DNA from: Streptomyces sp. ASQP_92
Lineage (GTDB): Bacteria > Actinomycetota > Actinomycetes > Streptomycetales > Streptomycetaceae
Reading direction: 5' to 3'
Assembly: GCF_025399895.1 (NCBI RefSeq)
Contig: NZ_JAODUA010000004.1
Coordinates: 1 to 64,000, forward strand
DNA: 64,000 nucleotides
Shown here: one piece after another, positions 1-8,574 of the stretch
Layout of the letters: every line of letters starts with the position of its first letter
How positions within the stretch are numbered: the first letter of the stretch is position 1
The notes under the pieces: generated by a model
The model's database searches: none
Told to the model about the DNA's origin: nothing
Seen by the model: only the letters and a program-made list of their open reading frames with translations
Program-made: the position numbers and the translations under genes

Positions 1-227
1 CTAGACGAGTCATTGCGAAGTGATGGTGATCAGCTTCTAGATGGACCAAGGGGCCATTCGATGGCCTGCTGCTGGCCCGTGGACATACACGCCTCCTGCG
101 CCAAGGCGGGCTTTGCGTCCCTCGAGAAGCCGGTGAACTAGATGATGCTCGCCGCACAATGGCGGCCGGAGCTGGTGCTGCTTGCCCCGGGCCGCTCACG
201 GCAGCTACCGAATCCCTCCCCAGGGTT

Positions 228-698
228 TCAACTCAACTGGTCGCGCACGAGATCAAGGAATACCTGCCGGCTCGGACGTATGTGCGCCCAGACCTTCTCA
301 TCCTGCGGCTCTCCCGGGTCTTCGGGGCCCTTCCCGATCACCTCCTGTACTGCCCACGCGAGGCTACGTGCCGCTTCGCTGACCTCAGACGTGCACAGCA
401 CGTGAATCGTCTTCTGCGTCACCCACACCCTGTCAAGGACCTGCCTTGCCCTGGCCTGCCATTGCTCGTCAGCCATGTTGTGGTGATGCCGATCCACCGC
501 GACTCGTTCAGCTTCCTGCACCGCAGACAGAAATTCGATGAGGTGAGTAAGACGCTCGTTGCGGCGCGCCTCGGCAAGTTCACGAACACTGCGGCGCGCC
601 TCGCCGCGTTCCAAGGCACGTCCTGCCGAGCGCTGGGCCAGCATCGACATGAAGCCGCCGAGCAGGACGCCGATGAGCGGCGCAAGCGTTGTCCACAC
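228..698 (-). CDS. hypothetical membrane-anchored protein with coiled-coil region
   Basis: A 156-residue protein starting at a GTG. Residues 1-22 form one hydrophobic segment with a Gly/Met-rich core, followed by a long Arg/Glu/Ala-rich, probably helical stretch (about 25-70) containing repeated Glu-Ala-Arg-Arg units. This layout, an N-terminal anchor followed by a charged cytoplasmic helix, is common in small Streptomyces proteins of unknown function. There is no catalytic motif. It stands alone, with an IS982 remnant just upstream of its start on the other strand. The function is unknown. Coding status is supported by length, codon use and a coherent domain pattern rather than by a named family. 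Confidence 0.65.
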   Translation of the reverse strand: MWTTLAPLIGVLLGGFMSMLAQRSAGRALERGEARRSVRELAEARRNERLTHLIEFLSAVQEAERVAVDRHHHNMADEQWQARARQVLDRVWVTQKTIHVLCTSEVSEAARSLAWAVQEVIGKGPEDPGEPQDEKVWAHIRPSRQVFLDLVRDQLS

Positions 699-746
699 AA
701 CGTCCGATTATGACACCAATGGCATGAGCATGGCGCGGGGTTCAGC

Positions 747-929
747 CACGGACCGGGACACGCACACGGCCAGGTCGTCGCAGCCTTCGACAACCGGCAC
801 GTCCTCGCGCTGGCCGCAGCAATCTGGCACAACCACAAGACCGGACAGCCAATCACACGGTCCCTGATCGCCTACGACCACTGGTCACTTCGGAATGGCT
901 CATCTAGTCCCACCGCCGCCGACGGGTGA
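747..929 (+). pseudogene. IS982-family transposase C-terminal remnant
   Basis: This frame encodes a recognisable C-terminal tail of Streptomyces IS982-type transposases, including LALAAAIWHNHKTGQPI and RSLIAYDH. In intact members the protein normally stops right after the YDH tripeptide. Here the next codon is TGG (882-884), so the frame reads through to a TGA at 927-929. The N-terminal two thirds, including the DDE residues, are missing. The family assignment is from memory of conserved C-termini. The fragment marks an old insertion or deletion at the edge of this accessory stretch. Confidence 0.6.
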
Positions 930-1311
930 TCAAGGAGTCCGTCGCTACCGAGTTCCGGGCCACTGGCCACCAGTTTTGGATGCGGATGCCTGGTGGGCTG
1001 CGCGGTCCTGTTGGGATGGGCGCTCGCAGCACCTCCGCCGAGGCCACGGCAGGTGTCATCCCGCTACTCGCTACTGGGCCCGGCAGGCTGAGAAGTTAGC
1101 GCAGGGCGGCGAGGGTGGGGGCTGCGCTTGCGCATCGGCGCACTCCCGTCACCGCACTATTTCGAGCGAACCGGCAGCCTCCGTCGTGCCTGAGTAATCA
1201 CCTGTTCAGCCGGTGCCGGTTCGCGCGCCGGATGCGGTTCCGCCGGGGCCGATACCAGGCCGAGCAGGCGCAACAGCCCGAGGACGACCGGCAGAAGCTG
1301 TTCGCTGAGGC
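930..1311. other. no gene seen (between IS982 and coding remnants)
   Basis: No reading frame here has convincing codon use or motifs. From about 1220 a short plus-strand frame rich in Gln, Glu and Asp appears. It runs towards the small frame at 1312 but is out of register with it by one base, suggesting that one decayed gene once spanned both. Confidence 0.4.
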
Positions 1312-1452
1312 ATGCTGCACGGGTTGAAGGCGAAGCTTTGTGACGACGTCGACTCGCTGGACGGCTACCTGCCGTCGCAGTTGGCGCAGTTGGCGGAGTT
1401 GGCGCGCAGGGTGGCCGAAGCTCGCGAAGTGCCGGAGCCGGCGACGACGTAA
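1312..1452 (+). pseudogene. C-terminal remnant of an unknown gene (46 codons)
   Basis: Forty-six codons from an ATG to a TAA, encoding a Leu/Ala/Glu-rich amphipathic helix (DSLDGYLPSQLAQLAELARRVAEA). The preceding frame, ending about 1310, encodes a similar acidic helical stretch (QQPEDDRQKLFAEA) but is one base out of register, so this looks like the end of a longer frameshifted gene. No family was recognised. It could also be a genuine small protein, but there is no clear ribosome binding site before the ATG. Confidence 0.35.
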
Positions 1453-1600
1453 CGTCGGGGCCGCGGCCGTCGTTGGACCGCGCGACTTCATAACGCCGGG
1501 CCCGGGGGTGCCGTGGCTGATCCCCCGTGGTCCGTGGCGTGTGCGGCTCGGGTCAGCTTGATTCACTCAGCTCGGCAGGCGATCCAGCCGTTCTTTCGGA

Positions 1601-1696
1601 TCATCGCGCTGACCGGATGAAGATGGCGGCGATGTGGAGTCCTGCCAGATAGATGGCGGCAGTCTTGTCGTAGCGGGGAGCGAAGCTCCTCCAGGA
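1601..1696 (-). pseudogene. IS5-family transposase C-terminal remnant
   Basis: Read on the minus strand this encodes FAPRYDKTAAIYLAGLHI followed by AAIFIRSAR and a TGA, the typical carboxy end of Streptomyces IS5-group transposases (RYDKTA...YLAGLHIAAI). Only about 32 codons remain and no catalytic residues are present. The fragment overlaps the far-upstream part of the open frame of the downstream membrane protein, which is one reason to start that gene at 1796. Confidence 0.65.
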
Positions 1697-1795
1697 GGTA
1701 CCGGCTCGCTGTGGTTTACCAACTCCTTCGGAGAGTGGACCTCGTGGGGCGGGGAATCCGCTGGTGACAGCCGCGCCGCGTATGGGAGACGTTTC

Positions 1796-2533
1796 ATGGA
1801 CTCAGGCAGAAAGACGCCCGACCACCGGGTGAAGGCACGCGAACGCCTCCCGCGCCACGAACGCCGCGGCGAGGCCCGGCTGCCCGCGGTACTCGCCACG
1901 CTGACCGCGATCCTGCTCTACCTCGCCCTGCCGGAACAGCTCCTGTTCGTCCCGCGCTTCATCCTGCCGGCGCTGGAGGTGCTGCTGCTGATCCCGCTGA
2001 TCGCGGTCAACCCGCGCCGCATGACCCGGCAGAACCGCTTTTCCCGGCTCGTGTCGCTGATCCTGGTGGCCCTGATCGGCATCAGCAACCTCGTCTCGCT
2101 CGGCCTGCTGGTGCACGCCCTGGTCAGCGACAAGGCTCAAGAGGGCGGCCCCCTGCTGATCGCCGCCCTCCAGGTGTGGGCCACCGGCATCATCGTCTTC
2201 GGCCTGGCGTTCTGGGAGCTCGACCGCGGCGGCCCAGTGGTGCGCACCCAGGCGGAGCGCTCCGAACTGCCGCTGGCGGACTTCCGGTTCTCCCAGGACG
2301 AGAACGACGACGCTGTCGAGGAGGTCGCCGACGGCGCGTCCCGCAGCAGCGACTGGGTCCCCACCCTGATGGACTACCTGTACGTCTCGGTGACCAACTC
2401 CACCGCCTTCAGCCCCACCGACACCATGCCGCTCTCCACCCGGGCCAAGGCCCTGATGGCCGTTGAGAGCATCGCCGCCCTCATCACCTCTCTGCTCGTC
2501 ATCGCCCACGCGGTGGGCGTCCTCGACAAGTAG
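1796..2533 (+). CDS. multi-pass membrane protein, possible two-helix channel-like C-terminus
   Basis: A 245-residue membrane protein. The ATG at 1796 has GGGAG six bases upstream; the open frame extends further up, but only through IS5-derived DNA. There is a basic N-terminus (residues 1-25), then hydrophobic segments at about 27-45, 48-65, 80-105 and 115-140. An acidic soluble stretch (about 150-190) precedes a final region with YLYVSVTNSTAFSPTDTMPL and a last hydrophobic helix (about 215-240). The re-entrant-looking segment before a closing helix resembles the pore-helix/TM2 arrangement of simple ion channels, but no selectivity-filter motif is present. It belongs to a conserved bacterial family of unknown role. 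It is not obviously in an operon. Confidence 0.75.
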   Translation: MDSGRKTPDHRVKARERLPRHERRGEARLPAVLATLTAILLYLALPEQLLFVPRFILPALEVLLLIPLIAVNPRRMTRQNRFSRLVSLILVALIGISNLVSLGLLVHALVSDKAQEGGPLLIAALQVWATGIIVFGLAFWELDRGGPVVRTQAERSELPLADFRFSQDENDDAVEEVADGASRSSDWVPTLMDYLYVSVTNSTAFSPTDTMPLSTRAKALMAVESIAALITSLLVIAHAVGVLDK

Positions 2534-3050
2534 CACGGCGACGGGTCCAAGCCGCGGTGAGAGGACGGTGTTGCTCGGAGTCGTGACCCCAAGCAGCTAT
2601 GAACATCCCGTTCTCCCACGCCCGAGCCCCCGCGGACCGCAACCGACCCGGACGCCATGCCCGGTGATCAACAAGCGGACCCATATGGCGGCAGATCGTC
2701 ATGGGGCGGCGAAAGCCACCTCTTGGCGCCTGTGTCGGCACCTGGCAGACGTGGTGCGTTCTGCGCCAAAAGTGCGCACCAAGCTGATGTACCCCGGATC
2801 CGCCTCGGCCACCGAAGAGGCATCGCCGGCCCTCTCGGCAGGTCGCGATCAGAACCGCCGGGAACCGGCCCCGTAGTTGATCAGGCGGGGGTGCCATCCG
2901 TCATCCAGCTCCGCAGCGACGAGGCGGCGGCCTCTTCTTTGGCCCCCAAATTGATGACACACAGGGCAGAGAGGCCATGCAGCCTGGCCCGGTGCAACCA
3001 CACGGCATCAGGTGCAGCAGACCGATCCGCCAGCTCTCGACATCATCACC
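2534..3050. other. no gene seen upstream of IS5 remnant
   Basis: About 500 bases without a credible coding frame on either strand. It lies between the membrane protein stop and the IS5-like fragment and is probably residual mobile-element DNA. Confidence 0.4.
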
Positions 3051-3194
3051 GCACCGCGCAGGTGGCTCGACCACGTCCTGGCGGACAAGGCCTACACCTC
3101 CCGGTGAAAGTCCCTGAGAAACCGCAACTACCTGCGGCGACACGGCATCCCGCACACGATCCCCGAGCGTCTTGCCCAGCTGAGGCACCGCACC
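3051..3194 (+). pseudogene. IS5-family transposase internal remnant with in-frame stop
   Basis: This frame encodes RWLDHVLADKAYTSR, a TGA stop (3105-3107), then NYLRRHGIPHTIPERLAQLRHR in the same register. The pair VLADKAY...LR.RGI.HTIPE is the conserved centre of IS5-type transposases, including the second catalytic Asp region. The stop inactivates it, and no N- or C-terminal domains are preserved nearby. Together with the minus-strand C-terminal piece at 1601-1696 it shows that at least one IS5-type element has decayed here. Confidence 0.6.
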
Positions 3195-3390
3195 CAGAGA
3201 ACCGGGGCCGTCGACGCTGCACGGCACAGGCCCCGGCGATCGGCTTTCGGGGTAGCGCCCTCGGGTGGGTGCTTGCCTGCCAGACCGTGACGCGTTACTG
3301 GCAAACGTGTGTGCATCGTGCTTGGCCGGAGGGCCGAAGGGGGATCTTGTTGCCGGACCCCGACCGTGCCCAACCGTGAAGGAGCCCCAC

Positions 3391-4083
3391 ATGCGCCTGT
3401 TCCACACTGACGCCCTCAGCCGCTTAACCGACGCGGAGGCCGCGAGACGGCGTTTTGCCGCCGACGGTTACCTCCCGCTGCCATCCCTGCTCACCCCGCG
3501 CGGACTGGAGCACCTGCGCGGCGAGGCCCAGCGGCTGGAACAGCTGGCACGGCGGCGGGACTTCGCCATGGACTGCATGGATGGCTCGCCCCGCCACATG
3601 ACCACCCTGGGCGGCCACCATATCGCCGAGGAGTCCAAGACGATCCCTCGACTCTATGAGGACCCAGGGCTTCTGGCGCTGATCGAGGCCGCCGTCGGGC
3701 AGACGCCGACCACCGTGCCCGACCCTCTCGAGCGGCACGTGCTGAACATCCTGCACCGCGAGGGCGACACCCACGGCGCCCACACCGACGACTATCCCTA
3801 CGCCCTCGTAGTCTTCCTCGAAGCCCCACCCCACCCGGGCGACGGTGGTCTCGTCGCGTACACCCCTCACACCTCCTCCCTCACCGAGCTGGCCAATACC
3901 GGCCGGGCACGGACGGCACACCACGCGCCGGGGGATGCCTATCTCCTGCGCAGCGACACCACCGCCCACCGCGTCACGCCCCTGACCCGCTCCGGCCTGC
4001 GGCGCACCGTCCTCAACTTCGCCTACACCACGCCCGCCACCGAGACTCGCCTCACCTCCTCGGCACGCGAGCTGTACTTATAA
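3391..4083 (+). CDS. Fe(II)/2-oxoglutarate oxygenase, BesD/HalD (ArpA)-like
   Basis: A 230-residue protein; ATG at 3391 with GGAG seven bases upstream, preferred over an upstream in-frame start. It has the compact cupin fold signature of the BesD/HalD/ArpA group: H131-T-D133 followed by DYPYALVVFLEAP, a distal H193 and Arg204/205 for 2-oxoglutarate. In BesD-type radical halogenases the Asp is replaced by Gly or Ala to leave room for chloride. Here Asp133 is present, so a hydroxylase, desaturase or other non-halogenating oxidation is inferred. Family members act on free amino acids such as Lys, Orn or Arg; the substrate here is unknown. It is flanked by IS debris and has no obvious operon partners, so any link to the distant NRPS genes is speculative. 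Confidence 0.75.
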   Translation: MRLFHTDALSRLTDAEAARRRFAADGYLPLPSLLTPRGLEHLRGEAQRLEQLARRRDFAMDCMDGSPRHMTTLGGHHIAEESKTIPRLYEDPGLLALIEAAVGQTPTTVPDPLERHVLNILHREGDTHGAHTDDYPYALVVFLEAPPHPGDGGLVAYTPHTSSLTELANTGRARTAHHAPGDAYLLRSDTTAHRVTPLTRSGLRRTVLNFAYTTPATETRLTSSARELYL

Positions 4084-4820
4084 CCAGAGGCGCCCCAAAC
4101 CGCCCGAAGCTCGCCCCAGTGCTCCGTGCTCCGTGCTCCGTACACGAGGGCACCGGGACCACGCCGCCGTCCAGGATGTGACGCGTAATGTTCATCCATA
4201 CGTAGCCGGGCACGTTCACGTGTACGCCGACACCGGGCGTGGTCGGCCTGTTGGCGTCCAAGGTGAGCGGCCTTGTCGGGCAAGCCGCCGGGGATCCGAT
4301 CAGCATTGACCAGGCGAATGAGTCGATCGCCCCGCTGTCGATGTGGAGCGTCCCGAACCAGAGCCTGCCGTCCCTCGCGGGTGCTCTCGCCCTCCGATAG
4401 CGTCCGATGCACTGCCGGGCGCCGGTGACCGCTCCCCGGGGAGGGCATGATCCCCTCTTCAGGGCGCGGCCGCGCGTCCTGCTGGCTGCCCCGGCACGGG
4501 TGGGGTTCTTCACCAGCGTTGAGCGTCGGGGAGCGGCAGGACGGCGGAGGCGGTGCTGCGGGCGCGCGGCGCTGGGCAGACGGCGGCCGAGAGCCGCAGG
4601 CGCGACCGGGGTCGGGCGGAGGAACGGTGTGGGCCGAGGGTACCGGCGGGCAGCTCAACCTGGGCCAGCCAAGGCAGCCCGGCGGCCACGCCGCCCACCC
4701 ACCACACAGCACCAGGGCTCCTCATACGGCACACCGGCTCCCGGCTCCGTCGAAGGCTGCCGGCGCCTGTGCATCTACTTCACAGCGCCAGCTCCCGGCC
4801 GCCGCGGCGTGGTGACCCTC
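4084..4820. other. no confident gene; possible degraded minus-strand coding
   Basis: A minus-strand frame at about 4150-4370 has protein-like character (WFGTLHIDSGAIDSFAW and, further on, VHVNVPGYVWMNITRHIL). Its flanks become low-complexity Arg/Pro/Ala, and no family or start site could be recognised. Three tandem GCTCCGT units lie at about 4118-4140. The rest appears non-coding. Confidence 0.35.
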
Positions 4821-5150
4821 CTACAGGCCCAAAGCGAGCAAGACCGTGACCGCCGGGGGGATCAGCGCACCCCACCCCGCCCAGCGGCATGCCGCGGCCA
4901 GGGCGGGGTGCCGCAGGGGCAGCCGGGAGAACACGACGAGCAAGGGGGTGAGGGTCCAAGACGCCCACCAGCACGGCGTGAGGACGGCGACGGTCTGAGG
5001 GTGGACGTCCGCAGCCATCCCTGCCAAGGCCCCGAAGGTGAAGGCCAACGGGATCAGAGCCAACGCCGCAGCCGTCACCCACATCGGAATCGTGCCGGTG
5101 CTTCGGGTGATGGGGGTGCTGTCGGCCAGGGTGGGGATCGTCTCGTGCAT
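4821..5150 (-). CDS. small membrane protein, three predicted helices
   Basis: A 109-residue protein from the ATG at 5150. The polar N-terminus (about 1-24) is Thr/Ser-rich; hydrophobic segments lie at about 25-45, 55-72 and 86-109. A Cys-Trp-Trp motif (CWWASWTLTPLL) begins the second helix. No ribosome binding site is obvious; longer in-frame starts exist but add only Arg/Ala-rich sequence, so 5150 is the best guess. No family assigned. It sits alone on the minus strand. Confidence 0.5.
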   Translation of the reverse strand: MHETIPTLADSTPITRSTGTIPMWVTAAALALIPLAFTFGALAGMAADVHPQTVAVLTPCWWASWTLTPLLVVFSRLPLRHPALAAACRWAGWGALIPPAVTVLLALGL

Positions 5151-5385
5151 CGATACAGCCAAGCGGCTCTGCTTGTGGCTGGCCTGCGCTGACGTACTCA
5201 GTTCCAGGCGTTCCTCGTACTCAAAACACCTAAGCGCGGCTGATCCGCCAACGTCCGTTCGCAGGGCGGCGGCCGCGTGGCTGTTCCGTGCGGCCCTGAC
5301 CGGGGTCCTGGCGCGGGGCATCTCCGCGATCGGAGCATCTCAGCGTGTGCGTGAGTGGGGAGTGCCGGGTCAGGTCGGATTGTTC

Positions 5386-5590
5386 CTACGACGCAGGCGT
5401 GAGGCCTTGGGAAACGATGTTCTCGGCGATGCTGTACTCGATCCCGTAGCTGCTGATCCCGCCGAGAATCACGGACTGGATGTCCCCGAAGGTCAACGGC
5501 CCACTGCTGACGGCACCCAGGACGCCGTTGTCCGGGGCAGGCGTCGATGCCGAACGCCCCGTCGGAACCGATCACGAGCCCATAGGCCAT
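5386..5590 (-). pseudogene. frameshifted short gene of unknown family
   Basis: Two minus-strand frames join into one protein-like sequence. The first starts MAYGLVIGSDGAFGID (ATG 5588-5590). The second continues PDNGVLGAVSSGPLTFGD and ends ...IAENIVSQGLTPAS at the stop 5386-5388. The register changes by one base near 5538-5545. Codon use in both halves is Streptomyces-like. A further coding-like stretch lies upstream at about 5640-5780 (FYEGCSRILDANRPE then stop), suggesting a longer decayed gene. No family was recognised. Confidence 0.4.
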
Positions 5591-5894
5591 GGAGACCCGG
5601 GCATCCCCAGCCTCGAACGATCAGCCCTGGTCGGGCATTTACTCGGGGCGATTGGCGTCCAGGATGCGGGAACAACCCTCGTAGAACGGGGCTGGCGGCA
5701 GGCCAGGCCGACCCAGCGGTCCTTGAAGGCCGTAGCCCGGTCTGTTTCCGCAGCAGGGATCCCGCGCCCGATCCGCGCCTCGCGGTGTCGCCGGATGTTC
5801 TGCCCCGGAACGCGTGTGCCGCCACCTCGACAAACCTCCGGGCCCTGGAGCTCGGGCCGGTCGGCCCGAACCGGGAGGGGCACCGGGCTGCCGG

Positions 5895-6446
5895 TCACCG
5901 CTGCGCGTCTTCGCCTGCGTGGAGCACAGCCGCTGCGATCTCCCGCACGCGGTCCAGGCTGATTCCTGTGCGCTGCTCGACGGCGAGAGGGTGGTCGGTG
6001 GGCTCAAGCTCGACGAAGGGGCGCTCACCGACCGGGCGGGTGTGTACGTAGGTCTTCAGGTTGAGGGTTGTGGCCGGATAGACAGGCAAGTCGGTGGTGA
6101 GCCAACCAAAGGACGGCTTCTCGGACTCTCGGCCGGGGGTGTCCCACAGATCCGCAGCCCTGGAGAAGCTGTCACGGCTGATGGAGACCCAGACGCCCCA
6201 GGAAAACGTCTCGTCACCGCCGATGACCGGTATCTCGATCATGCCCTTGACGAAGTAGTGCTGGGCGCGAACCACGCACTGGTCCGCACACAGCAGACAG
6301 TCTTCGGCGTCGGTGAAGGCCTCCGGATCCCATACGGCCGGAGCTTCAGCCGTGTAGTTCAAAGGCAGCTCCGGGTGGTGGGCTCCGCAGCACGAGCAGG
6401 TGAAACCGAGATCGCTGGTCACGATGCTGGAGCCTAGTGAAGACAT
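5895..6446 (-). CDS. DUF2199 domain protein
   Basis: A 183-residue soluble protein matching the DUF2199 pattern: N-terminal FTCSCCG (Cys17, 19, 20), a second cysteine cluster EDCLLCADQC (Cys50, 53, 57), then the conserved FSWGVWVSIS core and a C-terminal YVHTRPVGERPFVELEPTDHPLA. The clustered cysteines suggest a structural zinc or redox site. Family function is unknown; members are often encoded singly in actinobacteria. The ATG at 6446 lacks a good ribosome binding site; a GTG at 6422 would give the N-terminus more usual for the family. Confidence 0.85.
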   Translation of the reverse strand: MSSLGSSIVTSDLGFTCSCCGAHHPELPLNYTAEAPAVWDPEAFTDAEDCLLCADQCVVRAQHYFVKGMIEIPVIGGDETFSWGVWVSISRDSFSRAADLWDTPGRESEKPSFGWLTTDLPVYPATTLNLKTYVHTRPVGERPFVELEPTDHPLAVEQRTGISLDRVREIAAAVLHAGEDAQR

Positions 6447-6614
6447 CCGAAATCGTCGCAGGCCGCTCCCCGCCTGGCCGCCCCCTTGAGCCGAAGCTCA
6501 GCAGTGGTCGCCGGTAGGGCCAGATGACGCGGCGAATGAGGCCGAACGATGCAGCGCGGTTGTCACAGACGGAGCACACATCTTGTCACACCTGCTCATT
6601 CAGCAGCGTTCCTG

Positions 6615-7259
6615 TCACCAGTCCCCCGCCCCAGCGCCTGGAAGGGTGCGCAGGCGTAGACGTTCCCCTTGAGGCCCGAACATGATCAGATACTCGACCG
6701 GCCCGGTGTATCCGGCGTTCGCGACTCCGTGGGGCACGCGGGTGTCGAACTCGACGACGTCCCCGGCAGTCAGGACGAGGTCCTGGCTGCCGAGTGCGAG
6801 CCACAACCTCCCGTACAGGACGCACAGCCATTCGTAGCCCTCATGGGACACCTGCCGGGGCCGCCCAGACAACTTGGCGACGGCGGGCAGCACATGCTTG
6901 TGGGCGTGCAGGCCGCCGACGTACCGGGTCAGCGGCAACACCGCCTTGTCGTCGCCGAAGCTGTGCGGCACCGTCCTGCGGGGCTCGGCCGCAGGGGCGG
7001 GTGCGGTGCCGGCCAGCTCGTCCAGGCCGACTCCGTACTCCTTCGCCAGCTGAAGCACCACCTCCAGGGTGGGCTTGCGTCGGCCGGTCTCGATCCGCGA
7101 CAGCGTACTGGGCGAGATGCCGGTCGCACGGCTGACAGCGGCGAGGGTGACGCCACGGCGTTCGCGCACGACTCGCAACCGCGGTCCCATGGCCGCCAGC
7201 GTCTGGTCCACGTCGTCACCTGCCACCGGTCCCCGTTTCCTACGCCGTGCCGCCCTCAC
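6615..7259 (-). CDS. XRE-family transcriptional regulator with C-terminal cupin
   Basis: A 214-residue two-domain regulator. Residues about 27-80 form an XRE helix-turn-helix (RERRGVTLAAVSRATGISPSTLSRIE...), and about 110-205 a small cupin sensor with a short beta-barrel (GYEWLCVLYGRLWLALG ... LTAGDVVEFDTRVPHGV). Regulators of this type usually bind a small metabolite in the cupin and repress a neighbouring operon and themselves. It is divergently transcribed from the epoxide-hydrolase-like gene at 7380, and a perfect inverted repeat lies in the 120-bp gap, so control of that gene is inferred. The first GTG (7259) is used here; an internal GTG before AGDDVDQTL is a plausible alternative. Confidence 0.85.
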   Translation of the reverse strand: MRAARRRKRGPVAGDDVDQTLAAMGPRLRVVRERRGVTLAAVSRATGISPSTLSRIETGRRKPTLEVVLQLAKEYGVGLDELAGTAPAPAAEPRRTVPHSFGDDKAVLPLTRYVGGLHAHKHVLPAVAKLSGRPRQVSHEGYEWLCVLYGRLWLALGSQDLVLTAGDVVEFDTRVPHGVANAGYTGPVEYLIMFGPQGERLRLRTLPGAGAGDW

Positions 7260-7283
7260 CGCTCACCGCTCTGCCCTGCAACC

Positions 7284-7298
7284 TTGCCAGAATGGCAA
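7284..7298. promoter_or_regulatory. inverted repeat TTGCCA-N3-TGGCAA, candidate XRE-cupin operator
   Basis: A perfect 6-bp inverted repeat with a 3-bp centre in the short divergent intergenic region, 25 bp from the regulator start and about 80 bp from the hydrolase start. The size suits an HTH dimer. The assignment to the neighbouring regulator is inference from position. Confidence 0.5.
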
Positions 7299-7379
7299 CG
7301 CCGATCGCGCCGAGTGGCCGCCTCATCGCATGATCGTCGGGTTCCCGCCGACCGCCCCCGAACCGAGGAGAAGTCCCTC

Positions 7380-8366
7380 ATGCGATCCGAGCCGACCGCC
7401 GCACTGCGCCACCGCACCGTCGAAGGCCCTGCCGGGCGCCTGCACCTGGTCGAGCAGGGCACCGGCCCGTTGGTCCTGCTCGTGCACGGCTTCCCCGAGT
7501 CCTGGTACTCCTGGCGCCGCCAGCTCCCCGCCCTCGCCGCGGCCGGGTACCGGGCAGTGGCGATCGACGTGCGCGGCTACGGCCGCTCCTCCAAGCCCGC
7601 CGCAACCGACGCCTACCGAATGCTCGACCTGGCGGAGGACAACGTCGCCGTCGTGCACGCCCTCGGCGAGGAGAGCGCGGTGATCGTCGGCCACGACTGG
7701 GGCTCCAACATCGCCGCCGTCTCCGCCCTGCTGCACCCCGAAATCTTCCGCGCGGTCGGCTTGCTGAGCGTCCCGTACGCGCCGCCCGGCGGCCCCCGCC
7801 CCACCGACATCTTCGGCCGGATGGGCGGCCCCGAGCAGGAGTTCTACGTCTCCTACTTCCAGGAGCCGGGCCGCGCCGAGGCGGAGATCGAGCCCGACGT
7901 CCGGAGCTGGCTCGCAGGCTTCTACGCGGCCCTGTCCGGCGACACCATGCCCGCCGAGGGCGAGCCCGACCCGCACTTCGTCGCCCACGGCGGCCGACTG
8001 CGCGACCGTTTCCCCGCCGGCCCGCTCCCGGCCTGGTTGAGCGAGGGGGACCTTGACGTCTACGCCGGGGAGTTCGAGCGCACCGGTCTGACCGGCGCCC
8101 TCAACCGCTACCGCAACATGGACCGCGACTGGGAAGACCTCGCCCCGCACCGCGGAGCTCCAATCAAGCAGCCATCCCTGTTCATCGGCGGCGCCCTGGA
8201 CGCCTCCACCACCTGGATGTCCGACGCCATCGACGCCTACCCCACCACCCTCCCCCGCCTGTCGGCTTCCCACGTTCTCGAAGGCTGCGGCCACTGGATC
8301 CAGCAGGAACGCCCCGACGAGGTCAACAACCTGCTGACCGACTGGCTCGCCACGCTTCAGAGCTGA
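7380..8366 (+). CDS. alpha/beta hydrolase, epoxide-hydrolase type
   Basis: A 328-residue protein; ATG at 7380 with GGAG nine bases upstream (the frame stays open upstream through the opposite-strand regulator). It has the oxyanion-hole motif HGFPE (36-40), nucleophile Asp106 in GHDWGS, acid Asp274 (GALDAS) and His305 (GCGHW). Asp as nucleophile plus HGxP and cap-domain tyrosines (about Tyr159 and Tyr244) indicate a soluble epoxide hydrolase, opening epoxides to diols in the cytoplasm. The natural substrate is unknown. It is divergent from the XRE-cupin gene and probably under its control. Confidence 0.85.
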   Translation: MRSEPTAALRHRTVEGPAGRLHLVEQGTGPLVLLVHGFPESWYSWRRQLPALAAAGYRAVAIDVRGYGRSSKPAATDAYRMLDLAEDNVAVVHALGEESAVIVGHDWGSNIAAVSALLHPEIFRAVGLLSVPYAPPGGPRPTDIFGRMGGPEQEFYVSYFQEPGRAEAEIEPDVRSWLAGFYAALSGDTMPAEGEPDPHFVAHGGRLRDRFPAGPLPAWLSEGDLDVYAGEFERTGLTGALNRYRNMDRDWEDLAPHRGAPIKQPSLFIGGALDASTTWMSDAIDAYPTTLPRLSASHVLEGCGHWIQQERPDEVNNLLTDWLATLQS

Positions 8367-8574
8367 ATCGGCCGACTACCAGGGCAGCTTGGCGGTGCGT
8401 TTCGGGTGGGCCGCGCCGAAGCAGCGCATGCCGGTCTGCCCGGCGATGCCGAACAGTCGCACCGCGCGTACTCCCCTACACCCGTGACAACAAGCGTACG
8501 GGTGCGGCTCAACAGCTCGGTGACTGCTTGGCGCGGCGGCCTGCGAAGGTTCCGTCTCCAGCCCCCGACCCTCC

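Noticed and set aside
4023..4712. Minus-strand frame of about 229 codons after the oxygenase
   Set aside because: Pro/Arg/Ser-rich with no start signal; it also overlaps the oxygenase 3' end. A different frame there is mildly protein-like but was not strong enough to call.
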